Below are positions 24,542 to 37,283 of a DNA stretch of 64,000 bases, piece after piece; position 1 is the stretch's first letter; each line of letters opens with the position of its first letter. Location of the stretch: NCBI GenBank assembly GCA_963662155.1, contig OY759271.1, positions 19,468,729-19,532,728 of the forward strand. The letters are read 5' to 3'. A program made the translations under genes and the position numbers. Under the pieces are notes generated by a model. That model ran no database searches and was not told the DNA's origin. It saw only the letters and a list, made by a program, of their open reading frames with translations. The DNA comes from Lamellibrachia columna. Taxonomy: Eukaryota; Annelida; Polychaeta; Sabellida; Siboglinidae.

Positions 24542-24826
24542 GAGTAGAGTAGAGTAGCATAGAGAAGAGAAGAGTAGAGTAGAGTAGAGTAGAGTAGAGT
24601 AGAGTAGAGTAGAGTAGAGTAGAGTAGAGTAGAGTAGAATACAGTAGAGTAGGGTACAGTAGCATAGAATAGAGTAGAGTAGAGTAGAATAGAGTAGAGT
24701 AGTGTAGAGTAGAGTAGAGTAGAGTAGAGAAGAGAAGAGTAGAGTAGAGTAGAGTAGAGTAGAGTAGAGTAGAGTAGAATACAGTAGAGTAGGGTACAGT
24801 AGCGTAGAGAAGAGAAGAGTAGAGTA

Positions 24827-24881
24827 GGGTAGGGTAGGGTAGGGTAGGGTAGGGTAGGGTAGGGTAGGGTAGGGTAGGGAA
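24827..24881 (+). repeat. GGGTA tract, 11 units ending in GGGAA
   Basis: Ten GGGTA units and a final GGGAA. It corresponds to the 28,532-28,581 tract (10 units) in the 3.7-kb duplicate. Confidence 0.9.
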
Positions 24882-26076
24882 GAGTAGAGTAGAGTAGCAT
24901 AGAGAAGAGAAGAGTAGAGTAGAGTAGAGTAGAGTAGAGTAGAGAAGAGTAGAGTAGAGTAGAGTAGAATACAGTAGAGTAGGGTACAGTAGCATAGAAT
25001 AGAGTAGGGTAGAGTAGGGTACGGTAGCCTAGAGAAGAGTAGAGTAGAGTAGAGTAGAATAGAGTAGCGTAGAGAAGAGAAGAGAAGAGTAGAGTTGAGT
25101 AGAGTAGAGTAGAGTAGAGTAGAGTAGAATAGGGTACAGTAGCGTAGAATAGAGTAGAGTAGAGTAGAGTAGAGTAGAGTAGAGTAGAGTAGAGTAGAGT
25201 AGAGTAGAGTAGAGAAGAGAAGAGTAGAGTAGAGTAGAGTAGAGTAGAGTAGAGTAGAGTAGAGTAGAGTAGATTAGAGTAGAATACAGTAGAGTAGGGT
25301 ACAGTAGCGTAGAGTAGAGTAGAGTAGAGTAGAGTAGAGTAGCGTAGAGAAGAGAAGAGAAGAGTAGAGTAGAGTAGAGTAGAGTAGAGTAGAGTAGAGT
25401 AGAGTAGAGTAGAGTAGAGTAGAGTAGAGTAGAGTAGAGTAGAGTAGGGTACAGTAGCGTAGAGAAGAGTAGAGTAGAGTAGAGTAGAGTAGAGTAGAGT
25501 AGCGTAGAGAAGAGAAGAGTTGAGTAGAGTAGAGTAGAATAGCGTAGAGAAGAGAAGAGTAGAGTAGAGTAGAGTAGAGTAGAGTAGAGTAGAGTAGAGT
25601 AGGGTAGAGTAGAGTAGAGTTGAGTAGATTAGAGTAGAATACAGTAGAGTAGGGTACAGTAGCGTAGAGTAGAGAAGAGTAGAGTAGAGTAGAGTAGAGT
25701 AGAGTAGAGTAGAGTAGAGTAGAGTAGAGTAGAGAAGAGAAGAGTAGAGTAGAGAAGAGTAGAGTAAAGTAGAGTAGAGTAGAGTAGAGTAGAGTAGAGT
25801 AGAGTAGAGTAGCGTAGAGTAGAGTAGGGTAGAGTAGGGTACGGTAGCCTAGAGAAGAGTAGAGTAGAGTAGAGTAGAGTAGAGTAGAGTAGAGTAGAGT
25901 AGAGTAGATAAGAGAAGAGAAGAGAAGAGTTGAGTAGAGTAGAGTAGAGTAGAGTAGAGTAGAGTAGAGTAGAGTAGAGAAGAGAAGAGAAGAGTAGAGT
26001 AGAATAGAGTAGAGTAGAGTAGAGTAGAATACAGTAGAGTAGGGTACAGTAGCGTAGAGAAGAGAAGAGTAGAGTA

Positions 26077-26136
26077 GGGTAGGGTAGGGTAGGGTAGGGT
26101 AGGGTAGGGTAGGGTAGGGTAGGGTAGGGTAGGGTA
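26077..26136 (+). repeat. GGGTA tract, 12 units
   Basis: Twelve perfect units after a standard A box; followed at 26,152 by a GCATA variant. Confidence 0.93.
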
Positions 26137-26926
26137 GAGTAGAGTAGAGTAGCATAGAGAAGAGAAGAGTAGAGTAGAGTAGAGTAGAGTAGAGTAGAGT
26201 AGAGTAGAGTAGAGTAGAGTAGAGTAGAGTAGAGTAGAATACAGTAGAGTAGGGTACAGTAGCATAGAATAGAGTAGAGTAGAGTAGAGTAGAGTAGAGT
26301 AGAGTAGAGTAGAGAAGAGATGAGTAGAGTAGAGTAGAGTAGAGTAGAGTAGAGTAGGGTAGAGTAGGGTACGGTAGCCTAGAGAAGAGTAGAGTAGAGT
26401 AGAGTAGAATAGAGTAGCGTAGAGAAGAGAAGAGAAGAGTAGAGTAGAGTAGTGTAGAGTAGAGTAGCGTAGAGAAGAGAAGAGTAGAGTAGAGTAGAGT
26501 AGAGTAGAGTAGAGTAGAGTAGAATAGGGTACATTAGCGTAGAGTAGAGTAGAGTAGAGTAGAGTAGAGTAGAGTAGAGTAGAGTAGAGTAGAGTAGAGT
26601 AGAGAAGAGTAGAGTAGAGAAGAGAAGAGTAGAGTAGAGTAGAGTAGAGTAGAGTAGAGTAGAGTAGAGTAGAGTAGAGTAGAGTAGAGTAGAGTACGGT
26701 AGCCTAGAGAAGAGTAGAGTAGAGTAGAGTAGAGTAGAGTAGAGTAGAGTAGAGTAGAGTAGAGTAGAGAAGAGAAGAGAATAGAAGAGTAGAGTAGAGT
26801 AGAGTAGAGAAGAGAAGAGAAGAGAAGAGTAGAGTAGAGTAGAGTAGAGTAGATTAGAGTAGAGTAGAGTAGAATACATTAGAGTAGATTACAGTAGCGT
26901 AGAGAAGAGAAGAGTAGAGTAGAGTA

Positions 26927-26991
26927 GGGTAGGGTAGGGTAGGGTAGGGTAGGGTAGGGTAGGGTAGGGTAGGGTAGGGTAGGGTAGGGTA
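26927..26991 (+). repeat. GGGTA tract, 13 units after the first C box
   Basis: Thirteen perfect units. This is the first of the tracts attached to a C box, the arrangement later used in both HOR types. Confidence 0.93.
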
Positions 26992-27455
26992 GAGTAGAGT
27001 AGAGTACAGTAGAGTAGGGTACAGTAGCGTAGAGAAGGGAAGAGTAGAGTAGAATAGAGTAGGGTAGAGTAGAGTAGAGTAGAGTAGAGTAGAATAGAGT
27101 AGAGTAGAGTAGAGTAGAGTAGAGAAGAGAAGAGTAGAGTAGAGTAGAGTAGAGTAGAGTAGAGTAGAGTAGAGTAGGGTAGAGTAGGGTACGGTAGCCT
27201 AGAGAAGAGTAGAGTAGAGTAGAGTAGAGTAGAGTAGCGTAGAGAAGAGAAGAGAAGAGTAGAGTAGAGTAGAGTAGAGTAGAGTAGAGTAGAGTAGAGT
27301 AGAGTAGAGAAGAGAAGAGTAGAGTAGAGTAGAGTAGAGTAGAGTAGAGTAGAGTAGAATAGAATAGAGTAGAGTAGAGTAGGGTAGAGTAGGGTAGAGT
27401 AGGGTACGGTAGCCTAGAGAAGAGTAGAGTAGATTAGAGTAGAGTAGAGTAGAGT

Positions 27456-27484
27456 AGAGAAGAGAAGAGAAGAGAAGAGAAGAG
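27456..27484 (+). repeat. 29-nt uninterrupted purine run (GAGAA units)
   Basis: Consecutive GAGAA units leave 29 purines with no pyrimidine, and the run is mirror-symmetric in style, so it could form triplex DNA. An equal run lies at 59,723-59,751 and shorter ones (20-25 nt) follow nearly every B box; for example 14,371-14,394. Confidence 0.8.
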
Positions 27485-28166
27485 TTGAGTAGAGTAGAGT
27501 AGAGTAGAGTAGGGTACAGTAGCGTAGAGAAGAGTAGAGTAGAGTAGAGTAGAGTAGCGTAGAGAAGAGAAGAGTAGAGTAGAGTAGAGTAGAGTAGAGT
27601 AGCGTAGAGAAGAGAAGAGTAGAGTAGAGTTGAGTAGAGTAGAGTAGAGTAGAGTAGAGTAGAGTAGGGTAGAGTAGAGTAGAGTAGAGTTGAGTAGAGT
27701 AGAGTAGAATACCGTAGAGTAGGGTACAGTAGCGTAGAGTAGAGAAGAGTAGAGTAGAGTAGAGTAGAGTAGAGTAGAGTAGAGTAGAGTAGAGTAGAGT
27801 AGAGAAGAGAAGAGTAGAGTAGAGAAGAGTAGAGTAAAGTAGAGTAGAGTAGAGTAGAGTAGAGTAGAGTAGAGTAGATTAGAGTAGAGTAGCGTAGAGT
27901 AGAGTAGGGTAGAGTAGGGTACGGTAGCCTAGAGAAGAGTAGAGTAGAGTAGAGTAGAGTAGAGTAGAGTAGAGTAGAGTAGAGTAGATAAGAGAAGAGA
28001 AGAGAAGAGTTGAGTAGAATAGAGTAGAGTAGAGTAGAGTAGAGTAGAGTAGAGTAGAGTAGAGTAGAGTAGAGAAGAGAAGAGAAGAGTAGAGTAGAGT
28101 AGAGTAGAGTAGAGTAGAATACAGTAGAGTAGGGTACAGTAGCGTAGAGAAGAGAAGAGTAGAGTA

Positions 28167-28236
28167 GGGTAGGGTAGGGTAGGGCAGGGTAGGGTAGGGT
28201 AGGGTAGGGTAGGGTAGGGTAGGGTAGGGTAGGGTA
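28167..28236 (+). repeat. GGGTA tract, 14 units with one GGGCA
   Basis: Fourteen GGG triplets with a single TA to CA loop change at about 28,185. The loop change does not interrupt the G-triplet spacing. Confidence 0.92.
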
Positions 28237-31200
28237 GAGTAGAGTAGAGTAGCATAGAGAAGAGAAGAGTAGAGTAGAGTAGAGTAGAGTAGAGTAGAGT
28301 AGAGTAGAGTAGAGTAGAGTAGAGTAGAGTAGAGTAGAATACAGTAGAGTAGGGTACAGTAGCATAGAATAGAGTAGAGTAGAGTAGAGTAGAGTAGTGT
28401 AGAGTAGAGTAGAGTAGAGTAGAGAAGAGAAGAGTAGAGTAGAGTAGAGTAGAGTAGAGTAGAGTAGAGTAGAATACAGTAGAATACAGTAGAGTAGGGT
28501 ACAGTAGCGTAGAGAAGAGAAGAGCAGAGTAGGGTAGGGTAGGGTAGGGTAGGGTAGGGTAGGGTAGGGTAGGGTAGGGTAGAGTAGAGTAGAGTAGCAT
28601 AGAGAAGAGAAGAGTAGAGTAGAGTAGAGTAGAGTAGAGTAGAGAAGAGTAGAGTAGAGTAGAGTAGAATACAGTAGAGTAGGGTACAGTAGCATAGAAT
28701 AGAGTAGGGTAGAGTAGGGTACGGTAGCCTAGAGAAGAGTAGAGTAGAGTAGAGTAGAATAGAGTAGCGTAGAGAAGAGAAGAGAAGAGTAGAGTAGAGT
28801 AGAGTAGAGTAGAGTAGAGTAGAATAGGGTACAGTAGCGTAGAGTAGAGTAGAGTAGAGTAGAGTAGAGTAGAGTAGAGTAGAGTAGAGTAGAGTAGAGT
28901 AGAGAAGAGAAGAGTAGAGTAGAGTAGAGTAGAGTAGAGTAGAGTAGAGTAGAGTAGAGTAGATTAGAGTAGAATACAGTAGAGTAGGGTACAGTAGCGT
29001 AGAGTAGAGTAGAGTAGAGTAGAGTAGAGTAGCGTAGAGAAGAGAAGAGAAGAGTAGAGTAGAGTAGAGTAGAGTAGAGTAGAGTAGAGTAGAGTAGAGT
29101 AGAGTAGAGTAGAGTAGAGTAGAGTAGAGTAGGGTAGAGTAGCGTAGAGAAGAGAAGAGTAGAGTAGAGTAGAGTAGAGTAGCGTAGAGAAGAGAAGAGT
29201 AGAGTAGAGTAGAGTAGAGTAGAGTAGAGTAGAGTAGAGTAGGGTAGAGTAGAGTAGAGTTGAGTAGAGTAGAGTAGAATACAGTAGAGTAGGGTACAGT
29301 AGCGTAGAGTAGAGAAGAGTAGAGTAGAGTAGAGTAGAGTAGAGTAGAGTAGAGTAGAGTAGAGTAGAGTAGAGTAGAGTAGAGTAGAATACAGTAGAGT
29401 TGGGTACAGTAGCGTAGAGAAGAGAAGAGTAGAGTAGGGTAGGGTAGGGTAGGGTAGGGTAGGGTAGGGTAGGGTAGGGTAGAGTAGAGTAGAGTAGCGT
29501 AGAGAAGAGAAGAGAAGAGTAGAGTAGAGTAGAGTAGAGTAGAGTAGAGTAGAGTAGGGTAGAATACAGTAGAGTAGGGTACAGTAGCATAGAGTAGTGT
29601 AGAGTAGAGTAGAGTAGAGTAGAGAAGAGAAGAGTAGAGTAGAGTAGAGTAGAGTAGAGTAGAGTAGAGTAGAGTAGAGTAGAGTAGAGAAGAGAAGAGA
29701 AGAGAAGAGTAGAGTAGAGTAGAGTAGAGTAGAGTAGAGTAGAGTAGAGTAGAGAAGAGAAGAGTAGAGTAGAGTAGATTAGAGTAGAGTAGAGTAGAAT
29801 ACATTAGAGTAGATTACAGTAGCGTAGAGAAGAGAAGAGTAGAGTAGGGTAGGGTAGGGTAGGGTAGGGTAGAGTAGAGTAGAATAGAGTAGAGTAGAGT
29901 AGAGTAGAGTAGAGTAGAGTAGCGTAGGGAAGAGAAGAGTAGAGTAGAGTAGAGTAGAGTAGAGTAGAGTAGAGTAGAGTAGAGTAGAGTAGAGTAGAGT
30001 AGAGAAGAGAAGAGTAGAGTAGGGTAGGGTAGAGTAGGGTAGGGTAGGGTAGGGTAGGGTAGAGTAGAGTAGAGTAGCGTAGAGAAGAGAAGAGAAGAGT
30101 AGAGTAGAGTAGAGTAGAGTAGAGTAGAGTAGAGTAGAGTAGAGTAGAATACAGTAGAGTAGGGTACAGTAGGATAGAGTAGAGTAGAGTAGAGTAGAGT
30201 AGAGTAGAGTAGAGAAGAGAAGATTAGAGTAGAGTAGAGTAGAGTAGAGTAGAGTAGAGTAGAGTAGAGAAGAGAAGAGAAGAGAAGAGTAGAGTAGAGT
30301 AGAGTAGAGTAGAGTAGAGTAGAGTAGAGTAGAGTAGAGAAGAGAAGAGTAGAGTAGAGTAGAGTAGATTAGAGTAGAGTAGAGTAGAATACATTAGAGT
30401 AGATTACAGTAGCGTAGAGAAGAGAAGAGTAGAGTAGGGTAGGGTAGGGTAGGGTAGGGTAGGGTAGGGTAGAGTAGAGTAGAGTAGGGTAGAGTAGAGT
30501 AGAGTAGAGTAGAGTAGAGTAGAGTAGAGTAGAGTAGAGAAGAGTAGAGTAGAGTAGGGTAGAGTAGGGTACGGTAGCCTAGAGAAGAGTAGAGTAGCGT
30601 AGAGTAGCGTAGAGAAGAGAAGAGTAGAGTAGAGTAGAGTAGAGTAGAGTAGAGTAGAGTAGAGTAGAGTAGAGTAGATTAGAGTAGAGTAGAGTAGAGT
30701 AGAGTAGAGTAGAGTAGAATACAGTAGAGTAGGGTACAGTAGCGTAGAGTAGAGTAGAGTAGAGTAAAGTAGCGTAGAGAAGAGAAGAGTAAAGTATCGT
30801 AGAGAAGAGAAGAGAAGAGAAGAGTAGAGTAGAGTAGAGTAGAGTAGAGTAGAGTAGAGTAGAGTAGAGTAGAGTAGAGTAGAATACAGTAGAGTTGGGT
30901 ACAGTAGCGTAGAGAAGAGAAGAGAAGAGTAGAGTAGGGTAGGGTAGGGTAGGGTAGGGTAGGGTAGGGTAGAGTAGAGTAGAGTAGCGTAGAGAAGAGA
31001 AGAGAAGAGTAGAGTAGAGTAGAGTAGAGTAGAGTAGAGTAGAGTAGGGTAGAATACAGTAGAGTAGGGTACAGTAGCATAGAGTAGTGTAGAGTAGAGT
31101 AGAGTAGAGTAGAGTAGAGTAGAGAAGAGAAGAGTAGAGTAGAGTAGAGTAGAGTAGAGTAGAGTAGAGTAGAGTAGAGTAGAGTAGAGAAGAGAAGAGA

Positions 31201-31606
31201 AGAGAAGAGTAGAGTAGAGTAGAGTAGAGTAGAGTAGAGTAGAGTAGAGTAGAGAAGAGAAGAGTAGAGTAGAGTAGATTAGAGTAGAGTAGAGTAGAAT
31301 ACATTAGAGTAGATTACAGTAGCATAGAGAAGAGAAGAGTAGAGTAGGGTAGGGTAGGGTAGGGAAGGGTAGGGTAGAGTAGAGTAGAGTAGAGTAGAGT
31401 AGAGTAGAGTAGAGTAGAGTAGAGTAGAGTAGCGTAGGGAAGAGAAGAGTAGAGTAGAGTAGAGTAGAGTAGAGTAGAGTAGAGTAGAGTAGAGTAGAGT
31501 AGAGAAGAGAAGAGTAGAGTAGAGTAGAGTAGAGTAGAGTAGAATACAGTAGAGAAGGTTACTGTAGAGAAGGTTACAGTAGCGTAGAGAAGAGAAGAGT
31601 AGAGTA

Positions 31607-31651
31607 GGGTAGGGTAGGGTAGGGTAGGGTAGGGTAGGGTAGGGTAGGGTA
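31607..31651 (+). repeat. GGGTA tract, 9 units
   Basis: Nine perfect units preceded by two back-to-back GAGAA GGTTA phrases (about 31,552 and 31,567), the first followed by CTGTA instead of CAGTA. This looks like a local 15-bp duplication of the A-box middle. Confidence 0.88.
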
Positions 31652-34600
31652 GAGTAGAGTAGAGTAGAGTAGAGTAGAGTAGAGTAGAGTAGCGTAGAGA
31701 AGAGAAGAGTAGAGTAGAGTAGAGTAGAGTAGGATAGAGTAGAGTAGAGTAGAGTAGAGAAGAGAAGAGTAGAGTAGAGTAGAGTAGAGTAGAGTAGAGT
31801 AGAGTAGAGTAGAGTAGAGTAGAGTAGAGTAGAGTAGAGTAGAGTAGAGTAGAGTAGAGTAGAGTAGGGTAGAGTAGGGTACGGTAGCCTAGAGAAGAGT
31901 AGAGTAGAATAGAGTAGAGTAGAGTAGAGTAGAGTAGAGTAGAGAAGAGAAGATAAGAGAAGAGAAGAGTTGAGTAGAGTAGAGTAGAGTAGAGTAGAGT
32001 AGAGTAGAGTAGAGTAGAGTAGAGTAGAGTAGCGTAGATAAGAGAAGAGAAGAGTAGAGTAGAGTAGAGTAGAGTAGAGTAGAGTAGAGTAGTGTAGAAT
32101 AGAGTAGAGTAGAGTAGAGTAGAGTAGAGTAGAATACAGTAGAGTAGGGTACAGTAGCATAGAGTAGAGAAGAGAAGAGTAGAGTAGAGTAGAGTAGAGA
32201 AGAGTAGAGTAGAGTAGAGAAGAGAAGAGTAGAGTAGAGTAGAGTAGAGTAGAGTAGAGTAGAGTAGAGTAGAGTAGAGTAGAGTAGAGTAGAGTAGAGT
32301 AGAATACAGTAGAGTAGGGTACAGTAGCGTAGAGTAGAGTAGAGTAGAGTAAAGTAGCGTAGAGAAGAGAAGAGTAGAGTAGAGTAGAGTAGAGTAGAGT
32401 AGAGTAGAATACAGTAGAGTTGGGTACAGTAGCGTAGAGAAGAGAAGAGTAGAGTAGGGTAGGGTAGAGTAGGGTAGGGTAGGGTAGGGTAGGGTAGGGT
32501 AGAGTAGAGTAGAGTAGCGTAGAGAAGAGAAGAGAAGAGTAGAGTAGAGTAGAGTAGAGTAGAGTAGAGTAGAGTAGAATACAGTAGAGTAGGGTACAGT
32601 AGCATAGAGTAGAGTAGAGTAGAGTAGAGTAGAGTAGAGTAGAGTAGAGAAGAGAAGAGTAGAGTAGAGTAGAGTAGAGTAGAGTAGAGTAGAGTAGAGT
32701 AGAGAAGAGAAGAGAAGAGAAGAGTAGAGTAGAGTAGAGTAGAGTAGAGTAGAGTAAAGTAGAGTAGAGTAGAGAAGAGAAGAGTAGAGTAGAGTAGAGT
32801 AGATTAGAGTAGAGTAGAGTAGAATACATTAGAGTAGATTACAGTAGCGTAGAGAAGAGAAGAGTAGAGTAGGGTAGGGTAGGGTAGGGTAGGGTAGGGT
32901 AGAGTAGAGTAGAGTAGAGTAGAGTAGAGTAGAGTAGAGTAGAGTAGAGTAGAGTAGAGTAGAGTAGGGAAGAGAAGAGTAGAGTAGAGTAGAATAGAGT
33001 AGAGTAGAGTAGAGTAGAGTAGAGTAGAGTAGAGTAGAGTAGAGTAGAGTAGAGTAGAGAAGAGAAGAGTAGAGTAGAGTAGAGTAGAGTAGAGTAGAGT
33101 AGAGTAGAATACAGTAGAGAAGGTTACAGTAGCGTAGAGAAGAGAAGAGTAGAGTAGGGTAGGGTAGGGTAGGGTAGGGTAGGGTAGGGTAGAGTAGAGT
33201 AGAGTAGAGTAGAGTAGAGTAGAGTAGAGTAGCGTAGAGAAGAGAAGAGTAGAGTAGAGTAGAGTAGAGTAGAGTAGAGTAGAGTAGAGTAGAGTAGAGT
33301 AGAGTAGAGTAGAGTAGAGTAGGGTAGAGTAGGGTACGGTAGCCTAGAGAAGAGTAGAGTAGAATAGAGTAGAGTAGAGTAGAGTAGAGTAGAGTAGAGT
33401 AGAGTAGAGAAGAGAAGAGAAGAGAAGAGTTGAGTAGAGTAGAGTAGAGTAGAGTAGAGTAGAGTAGAGTAGAGTAGAGTAGAGTAGAGTAGAGTAGAGT
33501 AGAGAAGAGTAGAGTAGAGTAGAGTAGAGTAGAGTAGAGTAGAGTAGAGTAGAGTAGAGTAGCGTAGAGAAGAGAAGAGAAGAGTAGAGTAGAGTAGAGT
33601 AGAATACAGTAGAGTAGGGTACAGTAGCATGGAGTAGAGAAGAGAAGAGTAGAGTAGAGTAGAGTAGAGTAGAGTAGAGTAGAGAAGAGAAGAGTAGAGT
33701 AGAGTAGAGTAGAGTAGAGTAGAGTAGAGTAGAGTAGAGTAGAGTAGAGTAGAGTAGAGTAGAGTAGAATACAGTAGAGTAGGGTACAGTAGCGTAGAGT
33801 AGAGTATAGTAGAGTAAAGTAGCGTAGAGAAGAGAAGAGTAGAGTAGAGTAGAGTAGAGTAGAGTAGAGTAGAGTAGAATACAGTAGAGTTGGGTACAGT
33901 AGCGTAGAGAAGAGAAGAGTAGAGTAGGGTAGGGTAGAGTAGGGTAGGGTAGGGTAGGGTAGGGTAGAGAAGAGTAGAGTAGCGTAGAGAAGAGAAGAGA
34001 AGAGTAGAGTAGAGTAGAGTAGAGTAGAGTAGAGTAGAGTAGAGTAGAATACAGTAGAGTAGGGTACAGTAGCATAGAGTAGAGTAGAGTAGAGTAGAGT
34101 AGAGTAGAGAAGAGAAGATTAGAGTAGAGTAGAGTAGAGTAGAGTAGAGTAGAGTAGAGAAGAGAAGAGAAGAGAAGAGTAGGGTAGAGTAGAGTAGAGT
34201 AGAGTAGAGTAGAGTAGAGTAGAGTAGAGTAGAGAAGAGAAGAGTAGAGTAGAGTATAGTAGAGTAAAGTAGCGTAGAGAAGAGAAGAGTAGAGTAGAGT
34301 AGAGTAGAGTAGAGTAGAGTAGAGTAGAGTAGAGTAGAGTAGAATACAGTAGAGTTGGGTACAGTAGCGTAGAGAAGAGAAGAGTAGAGTAGGGTAGGGT
34401 AGAGTAGGGTAGGGTAGGGTAGGGTAGGGTAGAGTAGAGTAGAGTAGCGTAGAGAACAGAAGAGAAGAGTAGAGTAGAGTAGAGTAGAGTAGAGTAGAGT
34501 AGAGTAGAGTAGAGTAGAGTAGAGTAGAATACAGTAGAGTAGGGTACAGTAGCATAGAGTAGAGTAGAGTAGAGTAGAGTAGAGTAGAGTAGAGTAGAGA

Positions 34601-35311
34601 AGAGAAGATTAGAGTAGAGTAGAGTAGAGTAGAGTAGAGTAGAGTAGAGTAGAGTAGAGAAGAGAAGAGAAGAGAAGAGTAGAGTAGAGTAGAGTAGAGT
34701 AGAGTAGAGTAGAGTAGAGTAGAGAAGAGTAGAGTAGAGAAGAGAAGAGTAGAGTAGAGTAGAGTAGATTAGAGTAGAGTAGAGTAGAATACATTAGAGT
34801 AGATTACAGTAGCGTAGAGAAGAGAAGAGTAGAGTAGGGTAAGGTAGGGTAGGGTAGGGTAGGGTAGGGTAGAGTAGAGTAGAGTAGAGTAGAGTAGAGT
34901 AGAGTAGAGTAGAGTAGAGTAGAGTAGAGTAGAGTAGAGTAGGGTAGAGTAGGGTACGGTAGCCTAGAGAAGAGTAGAGTAGAGTAGAGTAGCGTAGAGA
35001 AGAGAAGAGTAGAGTAGATTAGAGTAGAGTAGAGTAGAGTAGAGTAGAGTAGATTAGAGTAGAGTAGAGTAGAGTAGAGTAGAGTAGAGTAGAGTAGAGT
35101 AGAATACAGTAGAGTAGGGTACAGTAGCGTAGAGTAGAGTAGAGTAGAGTAAAGTAGCGTAGAGAAGTGAAGAGAAGAGTAAAGTAGCGTAGAGAAGAGA
35201 AGAGTAGAGTAGAGTAGAGTAGAGTAGAGTAGAGTAGAGTAGAGTAGAGTAGAGTAGAGTAGAATACAGTAGAGTTGGGTACAGTAGCGTAGAGAAGAGA
35301 AGAGTAGAGTA

Positions 35312-35361
35312 GGGTAGGGTAGGGTAGGGTAGGGTAGGGTAGGGTAGGGTAGGGTAGGGTA
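35312..35361 (+). repeat. GGGTA tract, 10 units
   Basis: Ten perfect units after a type II A box, in unit a'. The counterpart in a (30,937-30,971) has about seven and the one at 62,424 has ten. Confidence 0.9.
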
Positions 35362-37283
35362 GAGTAGAGTAGAGTAGCGTAGAGAAGAGAAGAGAAGAGT
35401 AGAGTAGAGTAGAGTAGAGTAGAGTAGAGTAGAGTAGGGTAGAATACAGTAGAGAAGGGTACAGTAGCATAGAGTAGTGTAGAGTAGAGTAGAGTAGAGT
35501 AGAGTAGAGTAGAGTAGAGTAGATTAGAGTAGAGTAGAGTAGAGTAGAGTAGAGTAGAGTAGAGTAGAGTAGAGTAGAGTAGAGTAGAGTAGAATACAGT
35601 AGAGTAGGGTACAGTAGCGTAGAGTAGAGTAGAGTAGAGTAAAGTAGCATAGAGAAGAGAAGAGAAGAGTAAAGTAGCGTAGAGTAGAATACAGTAGAGT
35701 AGGGTACAGTAGCGTAGAGTAGAGTAGAGTAGAGAAGAGTAGCGTAGAGAAGAGAAGAGTAGAGTAGAGTAGAGTAGAGTAGAGTAGAGTAGAGTAGAGT
35801 AGAGTAGAGTAGAGTAGAGTAGAGTAGAGTAGGGTACAGTAGCATAGAGAAGAGTAGAGTAGAGTAGAGTAGAGTAGAGTAGAGTAGAGTAGCGTAGAGA
35901 AGAGAAGAGAAGAGTAGAGTAGAGTAGTGTAGAGAAGAATAGCGTTGAGAAGAGAAGAGAAGAGTAGAGTAGAGTAGAGTAGAGTAGAGTAGAGTAGAGT
36001 AGAGTAGAGTAGAGTAGAATACAGTAGAGTAGGGTACAGTAGCGTAGAGTAGAGTAGAGTAGAGTAGCGTAGAGAAGAGAAGAGTAGAGTAGAGTAGAGT
36101 AGAGTAGAGTAGAATAGAGTAGAGTAGAGTAGAGTAGAGTAGAGTAGAGTAGGGTACAGTAGCGTAGAGAAGAGTAGAGTAGAGTAGAGTAGAGTAGAGT
36201 AGCGTAGAGAAGAGAAGAGTAGAGTAGAGTAGAGTAGAGTAGAGTAGAGTAGCGTAGAGAAGAGAAGAGTAGAGTAGAGTAGAGTAGAGTAGAGAAGGTT
36301 ACAGTAGCGTAGAGTAGAGTAGAGAAGAGTAGAGTAGAGTAGAGTAGAGTAGAGTAGAGTAGAGTAGAGTAGAGTAGAGTAGAGTAGAGTAGAGTAGAGT
36401 AGAGTAGAGTAGGGTAGAGTAGGGTACGGTAGCCTAGAGAAGAGTAGAGTAGAATAGAGTAGAGTAGAGTAGAGTAGAGTAGAGTAGAGTAGAGTAGAGA
36501 AGAGAAGATAAGAGAAGAGAAGAGTTGAGTAGAGTAGAGTAGAGTAGAGTAGATTAGAGTAGAGTAGAGTAGAATACATTAGAGTAGATTACAGTAGCGT
36601 AGAGAAGAGAAGAGTAGAGTAGAGTAGGGTAGGGTAGGGTAGGGTAGGGTAGGGTAGGGTAGGGTAGGGTAGGGTAGAGTAGAGTAGAGTACAGTAGAGT
36701 AGGGTACAGTAGCGTAGAGAAGAGAAGAGTAGAGTAGAATAGAGTAGGGTAGAGTAGAGTAGAGTAGAGTAGAGTAGAATAGAGTAGAGTAGAGTAGAGT
36801 AGAGTAGAGAAGAGAAGAGTAGAGTAGAGTAGAGTAGAGTAGAGTAGAGTAGAGTAGGGTAGAGTAGGGTACGGTAGCCTAGAGAAGAGTAGAGTAGAGT
36901 AGAGTAGAGTAGAGTAGCGTAGAGAAGAGAAGAGAAGAGTAGATTAGAGTAGAGTAGAGTAGAGTAGAGTAGAGTAGAGTAGAGTAGAGAAGAGAAGAGT
37001 AGAGTAGAGTAGAGTAGAGTAGAGTAGAGTAGAGTAGAGTATAGTAGAGTAGAGTAGAGTAGAGTAGAGTAGAGTAGGGTAGAGTAGGGAACGGTAGCCT
37101 AGAGAAGAGTAGAGTAGAGTAGAGTAGAGTAGAGTAGAGTAGAGAAGAGAAGAGAAGAGAAGAGTAGAGTAGAGTAGAGTAGAGTAGAGTAGAGTAGAGT
37201 AGAGTAGAGTAGAGTAGAGTAGAGTAGAGTAGAGTAGAGAAGAGAAGAGTAGAGTAGAGTAGAGTAGGGTAGAGTAGAGTAGA

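Larger units (their letters stand above)
23101..29300 (+). repeat. Core array domain IV, 3.7-kb duplicated segment
   Basis: B boxes (GCCT) lie at 24,217, 25,027, 25,847, 26,377, 26,702, 27,197, 27,412, 27,927 and 28,727. Bases about 23,970-25,300 repeat at about 27,670-28,990: GAATACCGTAGAG near 24,007/27,707 (offset 3,700), GATAAGAGAAGAG near 24,287/27,986, B boxes 24,217/27,927 and 25,027/28,727, and the GAATAGAGTAGGGTAG lead-in to the second B box near 24,997/28,697. The first C box (CAT ending at 26,879) appears here. The segment 26,880-27,200 reappears at 36,580-36,880, where type II gives way to type I. Many A boxes have GCATA in place of GCGTA. Confidence 0.85.
29301..36880 (+). repeat. 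Type II HOR block 1 (units a, b, c, a', b')
   Basis: The type II marker is an A-box allele with GAGTT GGGTA in the diagnostic position, at 29,397, 30,892, 32,417, 33,887, 34,352 and 35,272. B boxes (GCCT) at 30,577, 31,887, 33,342, 34,962 and 36,432 delimit units a (1,310 bp), b (1,455 bp), c (1,620 bp) and a' (1,470 bp), followed by a partial b'. Unit a has GTAAAGTAGCGTAGAG doublets, b has AGATAAGAGAAGAG and GTTGAG after its B box, c has GCATGGAG at 33,629. Units a+b+c total 4,385 bp before a-type sequence returns. C boxes end at 29,804, 30,394, 31,304, 32,829, 34,794 and 36,579; each is followed by a short GGGTA tract. Confidence 0.85.
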
